From the NCBI GenBank assembly GCA_951799405.1, contig OX637346.1, positions 9,633,215 through 9,697,214 of the forward strand: a stretch of 64,000 bases of DNA. The letters are read 5' to 3'. Positions within the stretch are counted from its first letter, which is position 1, and each line of letters starts with the position of its first letter. The stretch comes from Agapetus fuscipes. Its lineage: Eukaryota > Arthropoda > Insecta > Trichoptera > Glossosomatidae. The position numbers and the translations under genes are program-made. Under the pieces are notes generated by a model that did no database searches, was not told the origin of the DNA, and saw only the letters and a list, made by a program, of their open reading frames with translations. This document shows positions 31,188 through 44,248 of the stretch, piece after piece.

Positions 31188-31400
31188 GAGATGGGTTGGG
31201 ACAGAGAATGGGATACAAGCGTCGTTAAAATAATTATGACTGAAAACCCAGGAAGAAGGAGAAAAATAGGAAGATCCAGACTGACATTGGATGACAGAGT
31301 GGAAGAGGATGCAGTTCAGTTTCTCCAGGTGACAAGTTGCAAGTCAGTCACAAAGGACAGGAGATCTGTAAGCGAATGTTCCATAAAGCCAATCATAGAT
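31188..31400 (+). pseudogene. LINE reverse transcriptase C-terminal tail
   Basis: Frame 31191-31469 includes NPGRRRKIGRSRLTLDDRVE, then EDAVQFLQ. This resembles the GRPRxRWLDDVEED tail of non-LTR reverse transcriptases, with the usual W lost. No catalytic domain is present. Different subfamily from the copies at 4378 and 58857. Confidence 0.5.
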
Positions 31401-33388
31401 ATGGGCCGTGACGTCATTGGAAGAAGAATAAAAATGTATTTCGTTTTACTTCATCAAGATTATTTTTGACTTTTCATTTTTATACACAGTCCCAGAGCTC
31501 TTCACTTTATCCGCAGGTAGAACTCTTTTTTTAAAACCCCTTCATTCTGGAATTCAACATTTTTTTGTTCGAGCGTTTCTTTTGTTTTTTTGTGAAAAGA
31601 AAAGCTCGACGAAAAAATGTTGGCTGTGCGAGCGGGAATATAATATTATTATAATCGCAACTCCCAGCTGGGCGGAGAGTCTGGAACGTTCTATTTATGC
31701 GGGTTAAGACGAATTCCGTGCTCAATACTTTCTCTGCCAACGAAAAAAGTAAACTATAACTGTTAAACTGCTTTATTACGAGTAAAAAAATGTATGAGAG
31801 TATTCTCCATACGAGCCATATAGAATCAAAGACGGCCATTTAGGTTTCATTTCGAAAATGAGACAAATATTTGGAAATGAGTCTTTGGTTTTCTCCATTT
31901 TTACATAATTTTCCAATAAACCTTAGATTGCTGCCATTGATTCTATACTCTTAATAAGGAATAGAAATGAATTGACAAAAGTGTTATGTCACGCAGCCGG
32001 ATTGCTAGGGAGAAGACAAACAAATACTAAGCAAATGACCTCGTAGTCATCCGTAGACGTTTGCACACTGATTAAAGTACTTGTGCATTCTCAGTTAAAA
32101 TGCTTAACAAAAAAGGTTTAATTTAGTTCAATGCATAGTGTTTATGTTAAACTAGTGATTCATTAGATATTAATCGTCCATTTTATGATGGATGACACAA
32201 TATATTCGTGCACTGGGTACAGGCGGAAAGAAATGTATTTTTTCTTTAAAATACTACATTGGAAATTTTGCATTTATCGATAACTAAAATTAAACCATAA
32301 AGTTTCATTTGAAATCTAGATTTCCTACCTAATATGTAAATGTGTCTGCATAAGATGTTTACCTCTGATTTGCACGAACACCCGGGTGTCTCTTTGAGCT
32401 ATACCGCTATCAGTTTCGCAACGCCTTTCTCTTCAAGTTTCTCCTCAAATTTTCTCATGACGTATGCGCTAACCTCATTCTAGGTCTTCCAACTGGCCTA
32501 ATAGTTTGGAGACTTAAAAAATCAAATTATTAACCTATGTTGAATCTATACCTTACCCTTGTTTATTGCACATATGTAGCTTAAACGATGAAGTATCTTG
32601 TCTACGGCGTAGCATTCTCAAAGTATTTGGTAATATATTAGACATTGATTTGTGACGCAAACCAGCCGAACAATATAAAATCAAACATCTCATTCATGGC
32701 TGTTCTCTATCAGACGAGGTATCTCGTATACAGCTTAGCAGGCAGGACTAATTTGTCGGGATATCTTGGCTCTGGAAGTCACCGGTTTAAAGTTAGAATC
32801 ACGCTGTTATGAAGCCATCTACAGGTCAGATTCTGTTATGAAGGTGGGCAGGGGTGAGAGATAGCTGAGGCGGAAGAATGCCCCTTTCCTCTTACCACCC
32901 TCTTCTGAAGGTGGTGGCAACCGTAGACGATGATAATCAAGCGAGTTTTTTTAATTAACAGTAATTTTACAACAAGATGTTTTTCGGCTCACGATAATTT
33001 TTACTTCAGACGCTTTGTACTTTTTGTCCTCCAAAAATATTTGTCATGTTTTTTTAATGTTGTGAAAATATAAAAGATAAAAAAAAGCAAAACATTTGTT
33101 CTACGGAGAGGAATAAGAAAGCATCTTGTTAAAAAACAGCCGTATTTTTGAGTTGCTAGAATTTTTATCTCTCTTTTTTATTTGACAAAAAGTTGTTTTA
33201 CATGAGTTTTCTTCCTTTGCTGTTAATATATTTGCTTCTAGCAATTTTCTATTAATTCTTAAGCATTAACATAAAACTTTTTCCGGTTTTTTCTTAAAAA
33301 AAAGATTGTAATAAAAAAAATAAAAAATTCTTATGTTATTGGTGTGTGCTACACGAAAAGTACATTTTCTTACCGCTTATGCCAAAAA
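31401..33388. other. Non-coding stretch
   Basis: No gene recognised. A small hairpin (aacatttttttgttcgagc / gctcgacgaaaaaatgttg) spans 31556-31624. Positions 32890-32935 have a degraded (GAT)n-ending tail of possible retroelement origin. Confidence 0.4.
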
Positions 33389-33631
33389 GGGTTGCATGTG
33401 CGGTGTGTTTCCTTTAAATTTTCACTTGCTTAGGAGCCTACCTTACGCCAACCACATCAATTAAATTAGAGGGCTCCCAGCTCTCGGGGTTGCTGGTTCT
33501 CATTGTTGTGAAAGCTGAGTAAGTTTTGCTGGTATTTTGATTTTGGGACTTAAATAAGCACCAAAACACAAAATCGTTTCGGACACCCTTGGTGGGATTG
33601 AATTCTAGCACCCTATCATTGAACCAGGGGC
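33389..33631 (-). repeat. SINE family B, near full-length
   Basis: Reverse order: gggttgcatgtg, ttacgccaaccacatcaatt, gggctcccagctctcggg, gaaagctgagtaagttttgc, then the decayed head ggtgggattgaattctagca. Confidence 0.7.
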
Positions 33632-34846
33632 GTGCATCCCATACAAGCACATGCGTCTAATAGGTTGGCAATGTAAACTAAAGGACATTTAAGCTTGATA
33701 TTCCGATACAATTCAAAATTTAAGTCCAATTGGAGCCATCGTTAGCACTAAAGATTATTTCAAATGAGTTATTTAAAAGGAATGGGAGAAAATATTTAGT
33801 CTGAAATGTATTTGCCTTTACCCTTTACACGCGCCTGCATGGGACCTTAGCACTCTCCCAATCGATCTGGATTGACAGATTTTTTTTTCTGAAAGCAAAG
33901 CATATTTATGAAAAAAAACACAATTCAAAAATCTTTTACATATGAAATAAGACATAAAATGTGCACGTAATATAACAGCGACATAATAAAGTACTTGAGC
34001 TTTTACCGGGCGATGTTTCCGCAGAGCAATAAGGTCCGTAATGGCTTCAGAGCATAAAGTGGCTTAAAGCTTTGTCGTGTATCATTTGTGGGAAATCATA
34101 TTCAAATTATACCTGCACGGGGCGACCTCACGGGGTGGTGGGAGGCACGCAGGACGCACCCCCAAATAGGGTCTCATGCGGACAGGTGTACAACAAAAGG
34201 CAAGGTGCTGGGTAGGTGAGGCTTGCCTTTTTATATTGCAAAAAAATTGTGTTTAAGCGTCTTTATATTTATTTAATAGGAACTTATTTATAATGAAAAA
34301 ATAAAAAAATGGGGGAAAGATTGTCGTATGTGTATAAAAAATGTACTGCCATATTATAGAACAAAACTGTTTTGCAGCGAAACCAATCTTACTTCAAACC
34401 TCTAGATGTAAGTGTGTACATAATTGTACTTGAATTTGTTCGATGTTGTGTGAGTATTTACTCTCATATTCTAAATAGAATATTCAAGCAAGGTCTCGCA
34501 TATGCCAGTACCCAATGTTTTCGAGAATAACTCTTATTCTCACCTATAAATAGAGACCGAGATGCTTTGCATTGAGACTTGTATCTGAGCCGTCGAGCTT
34601 TACAGTTAAAATGCAACCATGTGTATTTGAACCATATTTCAAAATAAATAACCGAAATTTTTATTACATTGAAGCTGTTAAAACCATAAGAATATTGGAA
34701 CATTAACGTCACAAGTCTTCCAAGACCGTCTAGCTTCAGTACAAAAATAATGTACTTCTGCCATAGGACGCATAATGTAAGGGGGACGGGAGACGGTCCA
34801 CATAACGGAACCGTGCTCTGAATACACGCACAGTTCCCAAAGAATT
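33632..34846. other. Non-coding stretch
   Basis: No gene recognised. aaaaggcaag / cttgccttttt form a short hairpin at about 34196-34232. The 139-codon minus frame at 34464-34883 runs into a D element and lacks motifs. Confidence 0.4.
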
Positions 34847-34990
34847 CAACTTTAAGTTTCAACTCAACCACAGCGATCACCAAAAAATATATAGCAACTA
34901 AAACAGTGCCTCTAGTTAGCGTTCTAGTTTACATACATCTTTGTAAAAACGCTACGCTTAAGTTAAACGTTGAGTTTTGAGCTCGGAATA
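34847..34990 (+). repeat. Foldback element family D
   Basis: ctttaagtttcaactcaacc, gcaactaaaacagtgcctct, agttagcgttctagttt and gttgagttttgagctcgg in family order. Confidence 0.6.
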
Positions 34991-35480
34991 CAGATCACGT
35001 ACTGAAATGACCAGAGGAATTACACGCTAGTTTTCATGTAATCTGATTAAACATATAACTGCGGTCGAGATAAAAGTTATTTTTAGAATTGTGCATTCAG
35101 ACATGATGCCCATTTATTATTTGTGTGGGTCGGTATTAAAAAGAACCATGAGTGACCCTAAAAAAAAACAAAATTAAAAATGTATGAATTTAATGTTCTG
35201 TATTAGAATTTTAGGGTCGCTTTGTATTTAGGGTTTTCTTTAATACATGCATCCAGGTTTTCTATATTTATTTTTTATAATCCAATTTTTTTTTTCTTAA
35301 ATTGAGAATTCCATTGGTTAGAAAAAAAAGCTAAGATATCAATTTTAAACTTTTGTCTACGGTAAACCTACTATTTATTTTGCTAACATGAACGCTAAAA
35401 GTTCCTTTTACAATGCTTAGAAAATAAAAAACATGGGGAAACAGAACTTTTATAAATGTAATCCAGTTCAACACCACACT
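34991..35480. other. AT-rich non-coding stretch
   Basis: Nothing recognised. Confidence 0.4.
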
Positions 35481-35620
35481 AACATAAAAACCAAATCTAA
35501 ATAAATATATAAGGGCTCTTCATTTTTTGCTGACCCTCCCTGAAACAGGGCTGACATTGGCAAAGTGACCCATTTTTGTCAGTATGGGTTGCTAGTTTCT
35601 CTAGCAACAAGTCAAGGAAT
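35481..35620 (-). repeat. SINE-like family A, 3' part missing
   Basis: ataaaaaccaaatctaaata, tccctgaaacagggctgaca and ttgctagtttctctagcaac with gtcaagg at the end. The last part forms a small hairpin not seen in other copies. Confidence 0.65.
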
Positions 35621-36114
35621 AAATATTAAAATGACATTCAAGTTATTTCGTCTTAGAAACCGATATATTAATAGAATAAAGTTTACACTCGTCTTAAAAG
35701 TTTATTCGTCACAAAATAAATTTACAAGGCTTCAACGTCTTTTGTGAAATCAAAATTAATTTACTTCTACGCAAATAAATACAATGAGTAATAATAATAC
35801 AATCGATATTTCAAACTTTTATGTTTTCCCTTAATTTGTTTCAAAAGTATTAAAAGATGAAAATTATCACAATGTCCGAGGCGAAACCTTTAGAAATTAA
35901 AATTAATATTCACTTGAAGGTTTTGTCTTCAATAAGAATAATAAATTTCTTGTACAAAATGTATTCAGTACATTTTGTATAATAGATGTTGATCTTCAAT
36001 GTTAGTGGCTAAGATTTAAAAGTATAAAATGTTTATTTTAATTGCCGTATTGTATTTTTTTTAGTTCTTATTGTTTGTTTTACAGATATACTTAAATTTT
36101 TACGATTATACGTT
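35621..36114. other. AT-rich non-coding stretch
   Basis: Nothing recognised. Confidence 0.4.
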
Positions 36115-36355
36115 TTTTGACTAATAAGTTAGTACGAGGATGACTACCCATACTGTAAAAATTGGTTCACTATTGGTAATGTCATCATTGTTTTAGAAAA
36201 AATCGGCAAGATTTCATTAATATGTGAATCTAATTTTCCAAGCAAACATACAGCACATGTAAGCGCAAAAAAACGCGTGTTTAGTTGTGGGCATACACTT
36301 AATATTAATCTTAAATGTTAATAAATCTCTGCAACTAAAATTGCAGATTTTGGAT
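36115..36355 (+). repeat. SINE-like family A, diverged full-length
   Basis: ttgactaataagttagtacg at the start, tactgtaaaaattggttcac, and ctctgcaactaaaattgcag at the end. Confidence 0.65.
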
Positions 36356-36992
36356 CTAGCAAAATCTTCACAAATCTGTACAAACAGGATTTGTACAAAA
36401 TATGTGAAATATAAAACGTATAGCAATAATAATAAAAAAAAAACACTACGCGAACACATTACTCAACAGGGAGGCGAAAAACTTACCGAGAAGTTATAAT
36501 TAATAAAAATTACACCTTTCAAGAACTTTTCCTTCATTTTTCTTTGAAGGGAAAACGAAAAATGTTAGCATTTCTTTTCATGTTGTTTTTTTGCTGCCTG
36601 TTTGTTAGAGAAAGTAAGTTAATGTAAGAGCAAGGTAAGTTTAAATGATGATATTTTCTTAAGCAATTAAATTTACACTTTAAATCGTACATGTACAAAT
36701 AAACGAATCCCTTAATTTTTCTAACTCTCCGGATTTTTTTTTAATCAATGGATTTTGTATTTATTAAGTTGCACCTTTTATTTTATAAAATCATAACTGT
36801 ATGAAGAGAATATAACATAAATGTACTGTCACATATGGAGTTAATAAATTTGTTCATTTATTGTTTCATCAACATGGCATTGGCGCCCCTGCTCTCTGCA
36901 AGAAATTTGCCACAAGCAAGAAGATGAAGAATTTATATTTTAAATGCATTTTGTAACTTTTAAAAAGGAACGATGAGTTTTCATCTTAGAGC
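36356..36992. other. AT-rich non-coding stretch
   Basis: Nothing recognised. Confidence 0.4.
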
Positions 36993-37112
36993 TCACATAC
37001 GTAACCTTGCAACTCGTGCCGCTTTTCTTTGAAACCAGGGTGGCATTGGTAAAAGTGAACCAAGTTTGTCATGCATGTAGGTTAGCCTTATACCAGCCTA
37101 TTAGTCAAGGAA
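36993..37112 (-). repeat. SINE-like family A, 5' half
   Basis: cttgcaactcgtgccgct, gggtggcattggtaaaagtg and ccagcctattagtcaaggaa. Confidence 0.65.
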
Positions 37113-38008
37113 CAAAAAAAAATGAAATGTGGAATAGGAGCTAACAGAAGAAAACATTAAATTAATTTTTAATAAGTTATAAACAAGTATGTAAAAGGGT
37201 GTTTGGGATTCTTGGCTGTGGGCTGGTTTGACTTGCAGAAAAAGACTTGTTCTCGATGATGCAGCAAGTTGATCCAGAAGATGCAAGTGTACAAAGACAG
37301 ATCGAATATTTGTGAAAAGAACACAAAAGAAACCTATTGATTCGAGTTTAAATACTCTAAACAAGCCTACCTCCATCTGAAGGTAACAGCAACTACCATA
37401 GACTTAAATGTTGAGGTTGAACATTTCAAATTCCCTAAAATAAATTATGTACGTATTATTTTTACTTATCTCATTTAAATATTTGATTCAACGTAATTTT
37501 TTACTCTAAAAATTCCAAACAGGGTACGAAATTAAATAGATAGGCTTAAAAGCTCTTTGTTTCTTGCTTTGATCATTTGTACGCTTATTCATAAACAGTG
37601 TCCATGATCCACGCAAATATGGAATTAAAATTATTAATTCAGCCGGCAATCGTCCGCGCTTCAGTAAAATGGCTTTATTAGTGCAATTATTAGAGTGTAC
37701 GAGGCCGTGTAATGAATAAGCCTCCTGCATTTCCATTTGCCCTGTAATGCCGGCACTAAATATCCAATCCCCTGCGTTATTGTTCCCCTCTCTCATTATA
37801 AAACCGTGGCCAAGTGTTCAGTTAGATTTTTTAGAGAGCGCATTCATTTGAAATTTAAAGGATATAGACATTGGATATGCATTAAAGCTTTATAGCCTTT
37901 GCGTATTAGCACTTTAAGATATAAAAAAGTTTAAGGGTTTATGTATTGACATTGTAAAGATTTGTTTTGAAAATAATATTGTATCAATTAAACAAAGTTT
38001 TTCTTCAT
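37113..38008. other. Non-coding stretch with a repeat-free, less AT-rich block
   Basis: Positions 37560-37800 contain homeodomain-like TAAT runs within mixed sequence (gaattaaaattattaattca, then gccggcaatcgtccgcgc) and no repeat family. A regulatory or conserved element is possible but unproven. No gene recognised. Confidence 0.35.
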
Positions 38009-38105
38009 AAGTTGATTTATTTCTCGAGCGCTTCGATGTTTTCACACAATTATCAAGAAAACTCGACATCAAAAGCATCAAAGCGCTCGAGAAATAAATC
38101 AACTT
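38009..38105. repeat. Short inverted repeat, 30-bp arms
   Basis: Arms aagttgatttatttctcgag.. (38009-38038) and ..ctcgagaaataaatcaactt (38076-38105) flank gttttcacacaattatcaag. Resembles the ends of E-type elements but lacks their complete CTGANGA core. Confidence 0.7.
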
Positions 38106-38744
38106 GTAAAACAAGGACACTTTTAACATGCGATTTGCAACACATATAGTTAAACTTCCTAGAATCTATTCGTTATCACAGGTAAGAGGGCCGACAGCTG
38201 AAGTGGAGGGTTCGCAGTTCACAAGGGGTGAGGAATTAACGCAACTTTTTCTGTAAGGAGTTCAAAAGTATACAGAGAGAATATTTCTACAAAATTATAG
38301 TTAATTTATTTTATAATCAAAATATTTTTCTTTTGATTTCCTTTCTGAGTATTGCAAACTTTGTGTATTGCGTAAATAAAATTCTCGGTAATATTTTCTT
38401 TCAGCTAGTCAACAATGGTTTTATGAAAAACATTTTTTTCCAAGAAAACAAGTCCGTCTTTTCGAAAAAGCTTTGAAAATATTTATAAAAATAAATAATT
38501 AAAAATGCCAGAGAAAAAAACATCGATTAAAATTCACCAGTTAAATAAAATAAGGTTTTTACATTTTTTGGTATTTGATTCTAGGAAAAATGGATGCCTG
38601 ATTTTGACCATCTGTACCTATACATCGGATATTTCAGTTCTTTGCGCACGTTGTGTTTGGCCAAAACAATAGCCTGGAACAACTAGCTGTGATCGGTACC
38701 CTGGAGAAGATTGAATAATTATTGGTATGACTTATGTACATGGT
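38106..38744. other. AT-rich non-coding stretch
   Basis: Nothing recognised. Confidence 0.4.
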
Positions 38745-38920
38745 GAGCGCTGTTTTAGTGAGAATCCAGAACCTTCTGCAAACTAGTCTCCTTATAGCCG
38801 TTGGATAGACCGTTTGCGACAGGTGTTTGGTAAAAGCCCAGATAGAATATATGAAAAATGAATGATTATATTTGTATTGTGCTTTGCCGAGAGTCAAACC
38901 CACGATTTTCCGTTAAGAGG
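38745..38920 (-). repeat. SINE family C, diverged
   Basis: Reverse of the family: gttggatagaccgtttgcga, caggtgtttggtaaaagcc, and the B-box complement gagagtcaaacccacgattt. Confidence 0.55.
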
Positions 38921-40519
38921 CTTTTTTGTTAATTATTATAATCTATAATAATTAATTTATTATTTATTAGAGTTAAAAAAATTACGTTGGATAGTTTCAA
39001 TGAAGACAAAACAAGCATCTCGTTGGTTGAAGCGCTGCATGCGTCACATTTAATGGAGAACTTGAGAAAAATGATTCTTTCCACAAGGGGGAAGAATATT
39101 AAGCCCATGAGATCATATCATACACTAGAGAGTTGATGGACCATACCATCTTCATTTCAGGGTTGAGATCTTGTAAGTGCGTCGTCTGTGGAACTGAATC
39201 TAGTACCGACCCCTTCAAATGGGGGGATGGTCTCCTTGATACCAAGTGGTCTACAGCATATAATGCTCCCGACCAGCTCTAGTAACGACGCAATTATTCC
39301 ATCAACACATCCCATAAGGGTGGCAGAGCATGGAAAGGGGTGGCTTTGGCAAGAGGAGGGGCTGGCGCGACTCCAAGGGCAAAGGGTGACAGTTCAATGA
39401 CAGATTTTACTGCATTAATGAGACTTGGGATGTAATTATAATTAGTGGGATTGTGCTACACTAATGATGATTAGCATTTGATATGTATCTGCCAATTATT
39501 ATTTGATGTTAATTTGTTCCCATGAGCAGGCATTATAAACACACCCTAACGATAGCTTTACCTAATGTATAATTTATTAAAATATAGGGAGGAAAAAAAG
39601 AAAGTACATTTCTTTTTAAATTAAAAACAATGCTACTCCTAGCTTTATTTACAACCTTACAACTTTTCAAGACAAGAACAAAGGCTTTTTATTAACCTAA
39701 CCTACCAGAAAACATTTTGATTAAATTATTTTGTAAGCGTTTGACTTTGTGATTCACAAATCTGCAGCAAATGTATGGCTCATTCGCCACCTGAAGGGAA
39801 TTTTTCATATACAAAAACGATGGTCTATGGATCAGATATGAACAAGTATTTCGTGAATAGCACTAGTTTAGTCTGTGTTTGACTCCAAATATGGCTGTTT
39901 TTTTTAATTTGAAGAGATCGATTTCATTTTGTAATTGAAGTCATTAAAATTTCAAATACAAAATGTAATCCATATTTTTGTTTCCATAGATCAGCCATAA
40001 ATCATGAGATTTGTTAATATTTAGCGCTTGTTCAGTAATTTTTGACTTTTAACTTTGACTTTGACGACATCTTTGACTCCGAATATGACTGTTTGTTTTC
40101 TTAGTTTCTAACAGGGCTGTTCAAAACACATTTGTACCATAGAAGATGCATTTTTTAGATAGAAAATTTACGTAAGGTGGCGGTTGAGCCATGGATTTTT
40201 AGTGTGTGAAAACACACAGTTAGGTTTTGAAATTACTATGTTAAATGAATAAACAGCCTACATTTTTTCAACTGAACTTTATTTATTGATAGAAGGAATA
40301 CAGGAAACGTCGAATACAGCCATAGAAAGTAGTAGCTATTCTTTACAGCTCACCAGATAGGATACATTTCACTTTGCAAAGTCCTATTACCTTACAATGC
40401 ACACAAATCATGGCAACATTATTGAGTTTGAACAAACACATTATATTGATAGTTAATATTTGAATAACAGTATAAGAGCGATCAAATACAAAATGCTTCA
40501 TAAAGCTTGTATTATTTCC
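38921..40519. other. Non-coding stretch
   Basis: No gene confirmed. Positions 39160-39400 carry a 70-codon plus frame (39188-39400) in GC-richer sequence without a recognised motif. Confidence 0.4.
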
Positions 40520-40682
40520 CGTACTCCAAGTAGAAAACAATACGTTTAAACTCAACAAAACCGTTTTAACCAAAATCGATGGAATCTAAAAGCAGCACCT
40601 CAAGAAAACGTGTTAGTTTATAATCATTTTTTGGTATATTTCCATGGTTGAGTTTACACACAAAATTTTATACTTACGGTTT
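40520..40682 (+). repeat. Foldback element family D
   Basis: cgtactccaagtagaaaac at one end and attttatacttacggt at the other, with tttaaactcaacaaaaccgt / ccatggttgagttt inverted inside. Confidence 0.65.
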
Positions 40683-42189
40683 GGAACGTTCAAATGCAGG
40701 TTCGAGAGCGTTCACATGAACATTGATAGCATTTTTCCATAGATAGATAACATTGCAGTCGGATAAATACCCGCATCCTATTGTACATAAGTCCATGAAT
40801 CTCATTTTAAAGTTAATTAACTACGGTCCGATATGCAAAACAGCAGTATGCTCCTGATCAAATAATTTCAGCTCATTTTAGCCTAAAACAACAAATCTAT
40901 GGCGCAATTGTGTGTGAATGTAAATTTTGTAACATTCGCTGAATCAAATGCACTAGTGGCTTCAAAGTGAGGAAAGTAATAATGGAATATCTATGGAGTT
41001 TTCTCGGAAAAACTTATGAGTTCATCTTATCAGGAGAGTACTTTTGGACTACAAGCAGAAAAATAATATTGACCGCAATTTTAAATTCATAAAATACATC
41101 TAGTCGATCACCTTATGGATGTAAAAAAAAATCTGATATAAATGTTTAATCAAAGATAAAGAAACAAACTTTTCAATCGAAATATCGACATATTTATCGA
41201 ACTATGTTGATGCAAGTATTTTTATTTTCAAAATCGTATTACGCTATAAAAAAAATCACTGTAAATATAAACGATAACGCATGAAAGTTCCAGTTTCGAT
41301 GGACCAGAGAAACATATCCTGAAAAACTACCCACAGGCCACAACGTTAGCTTCCGGCCATGAAAGCCTTGAGCTACAATTCATGGAAAATGTAGGTACAA
41401 TATTATTTTATCAATTTCTAATTTAACATTATTTTTAAGTGGTACTTTTTTTGGCAAAGCAAAAAAAATATAGCACTGAAAAAGGCTATGTTTAAAATTG
41501 GATAGAAAAAAGGTACGTCGCAAAGACATAAACATTTGACATCCAACTTTATGCGTCCATATCGTGCTGAATATTTGACCATACAACCTACTTGCTTTTT
41601 ATATAAATGATGCATCGTATGAAACTATTACTCACTTATCCTTGGCCTCAAGACTTTGGGGAGAAAAAGGTCATTGCCCAACCGTGAGGGGTCCCTGGGG
41701 ACACCTAAAAAGGATCTAGCTAAGGTCTAGGACTGCTACTGACCAGTGAGGGAAAAATTCAAGAATTACCGCCAAAAAAAACTTTATCAACATCAGTGTC
41801 ACTTATGTGGCTGTATTTATTTAACGACACACATTTCGGGCGGATGAAGTGCCAAATGGTTTAAGTTTATATTGCGTCATGAATTTCGCGGAATGAGTTT
41901 TGCTTTTTATTTTTTGACGACATCTGGGTTGCTTTTCAGCCTCCATTGCCGTTTCAACTTCCTAAATTATTTATGACTTTTATACGTCAAAATACCAAAA
42001 GTAAAAGTACCTCTTTGCTGTTAGTTTTTTTTCCTCTTTTCTCATATTTTTTACTCCATTTAAGTATAATCTTTCATCTTCATTTCTATTTTAGAACAAT
42101 AAAATAATAATAAAAACATAATTTTATCTTCACCGGAGTTTTTAAATCAACAGCGTTTACAAAGATGTAGACTAGTGATAATAAGATAA
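40683..42189. other. Non-coding stretch
   Basis: No gene or repeat family recognised; the frames at 41380-41615 are AT-driven. Confidence 0.4.
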
Positions 42190-42445
42190 TCTTGACTTAT
42201 AGGTTGGTATGAGGCTGACCACCCATACTGTAAAAAATGGTTCACTTTTCCAATGTCACCCCTGTTTCAGGGAATGTCGGCAAGAGTTGGAGGGCTTTTG
42301 TTCATTTGAGATTGGGTTTTTTATATTGTAGGTCCACATGCGGCATGTGTAAGCGCGAACTACACGTGTTTGTTTGTGGGCATACATCTGAAAGCTTTAA
42401 ATGAATATATCCTTGCAACTTAGATTATTATTAGATTATTATTAA
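42190..42445 (+). repeat. SINE-like family A, full-length
   Basis: Starts cttgacttataggttggtat, includes ccacatgcggcatgtgtaag, and ends gcaacttagattattattag with a variable ATT/GATTA tail. Confidence 0.8.
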
Positions 42446-42651
42446 ACAATATAATGTTTTTCTCAGAAACAAATTTCTCTTAGTTAAATTAGAAGTACTT
42501 GCATTAAATTAATTCTTGAAGAAAAATGCAATTCCTCAACTTATTTTTGCATGGCCAGGAACAGGTTTTAATATTATCAATTTAATATATTTTTAGTTTT
42601 TTCATGAATAATTACATAGTAAAAGATCTGATAACTCAGTTTCAAAGCTAT

Positions 42652-42825
42652 CTCTAGTGCAGGCCTGTCCAACATACGGCCCGCATCTAAATATTGCATC
42701 TAAATATTGACTATGAATAACATGTACATATTTGTAGGTACTTATGGAAAAAAAAATGAGCCACGATTATAAAAATACTAAACCTGGCCCTCCACAATAT
42801 TATATTGGACACCCCTGGTCTAGTG
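42652..42825. mobile_element. hAT-type MITE with 8-bp target duplication
   Basis: The 158-bp element 42660-42817 begins caggcctgtccaacatacgg and ends ttggacacccctg, an imperfect terminal inversion typical of hAT elements. It is flanked by ctctagtg (42652-42659) and gtctagtg (42818-42825), matching at 7 of 8 positions, as expected of the 8-bp hAT target duplication. No transposase. Confidence 0.8.
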
Positions 42826-43388
42826 ACTCTCGCGGGTATCAATCCAACTCTGATTTTTTCAAATATACGCCAGTCAAATTACCACCACTTTGTCTATTCG
42901 CCGATATACATACAAGTTGTCAATCATTTTCTGTTTTGTCTCCTTAGAAGTATGAAATTGAAAGAAGTGAAGCATTTTAAGTACCTTTTAATGTACACAG
43001 AGTAAATGTACTTTAAAATATAATACGAGTATCTCACTATTTTCATTTTATGATACAAAAACCAGTTTACGTGAATGTCTACAAGTATTTCTCATAGCAT
43101 GAAAGCTCTCATGTTTTCCGGGCAAAATGTAGACTCCAGAAAATGCTCTGTTGCAATTCTCGTAACATAATACTTATGAGTTAGGGCTAGACATAAGATG
43201 TGTTTACAATGAAGTACAAGCCAGAAACAAAAGAGCAGAGTAGAGCCCCTTTATATAAATGGGTTTTATTGCTCTTTTAAGAACCCTCCTTACATAAACT
43301 GCGCTGTAACTTATTTTTTCATCGTTAATTTTAAGCAAGAAAGCGCTCAAGTTATTATTTAGTCAACAATAGTGAAGTGAGCAGAACC
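42826..43388. other. AT-rich non-coding stretch
   Basis: Nothing recognised. Confidence 0.4.
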
Positions 43389-43549
43389 GTACCAAAAGTA
43401 CAAAACTTTACTTGAAAACTCAACCATAGCGTTTCCTAACAAATGAATAGAAATGAAAAAACCTGCTCTAGTGAGGGTTTTAGTTTCTATGAATTTTTGG
43501 CGAAACAATATTCTAGAGTTTGGATGTATTGTTTTATACTTGGAGGACA
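43389..43549 (+). repeat. Foldback element family D, well preserved
   Basis: gtaccaaaagtacaaaactt and tgttttatacttggagg are inverted ends. The centre reads cctgctctagtgagggtttt, and aaaactcaaccatagcgttt mirrors the right half. Confidence 0.7.
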
Positions 43550-43998
43550 GATTAACAGATTAAGTAAAATGTACGGGTTTCACTTGCAGTGTAAGAACTC
43601 GGGTACAGCGCGCATCCGGAGATCGTAGAGGCTGATTTACTGGGACTTAATGTAAGCGTAGAGGGTGGGACGTTCGGCGTAGACTAAAGAGGTGAACAAA
43701 TTGTCAAAAATCTTCAATTTTTTTTGCTTCCGTTTTAATACGGATTTTTTTTTCGTAGACGTAAAACGACGATAATAAATACGTAAAATTGCGTATTTAT
43801 TTAAGTTTCAAGGGACTCAACAAATATTTTTATCTAAAATACATTTTATATAATTTGTGTAATCTGCTATGCTGATTTGTAATGTTGGTTTATTAGTTTG
43901 CTACATTTTTTGCATAAGAAATTTTTGACTTTTTTTGTATCGATTTCTTTTTACGGTTTTGTTATTTTTTATATTTAAATGTAATTTATTATTCATAT
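43550..43998. other. Non-coding stretch
   Basis: Nothing recognised. Confidence 0.4.
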
Positions 43999-44248
43999 TC
44001 CTTGACTTATAGGTTGGTATGAGGCTGACCACCCATACTGTAAACAATGTTTCACTTTGCCAGTGTCAGCCCTGTTTCAGGGAAGGTCGGCAAAAGTTGT
44101 GGGGCTTATGTTCATTTGAGGTTTGAATTTTATTTGTAAGTACACAATCAGCATTTGTAAGCGCGAACTACACGTGTTTGTTTGTGGGCATACATCTGAG
44201 AGCTTTGAATGAATATATCCTTGCAACTTAGATTATAGATTATTATAG
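43999..44248 (+). repeat. SINE-like family A, full-length
   Basis: ccttgacttataggttggta to cttagattatagattattat. It closely matches the copy at 59273 (shared gtttg..ttttatttgtaagtacac and attcagcatttg-type changes), so these two form a subfamily. Confidence 0.8.

Noticed and set aside
34464..34883. 139-codon minus-strand frame
   Set aside because: Runs into a family D element, no domain, composition as expected by chance.
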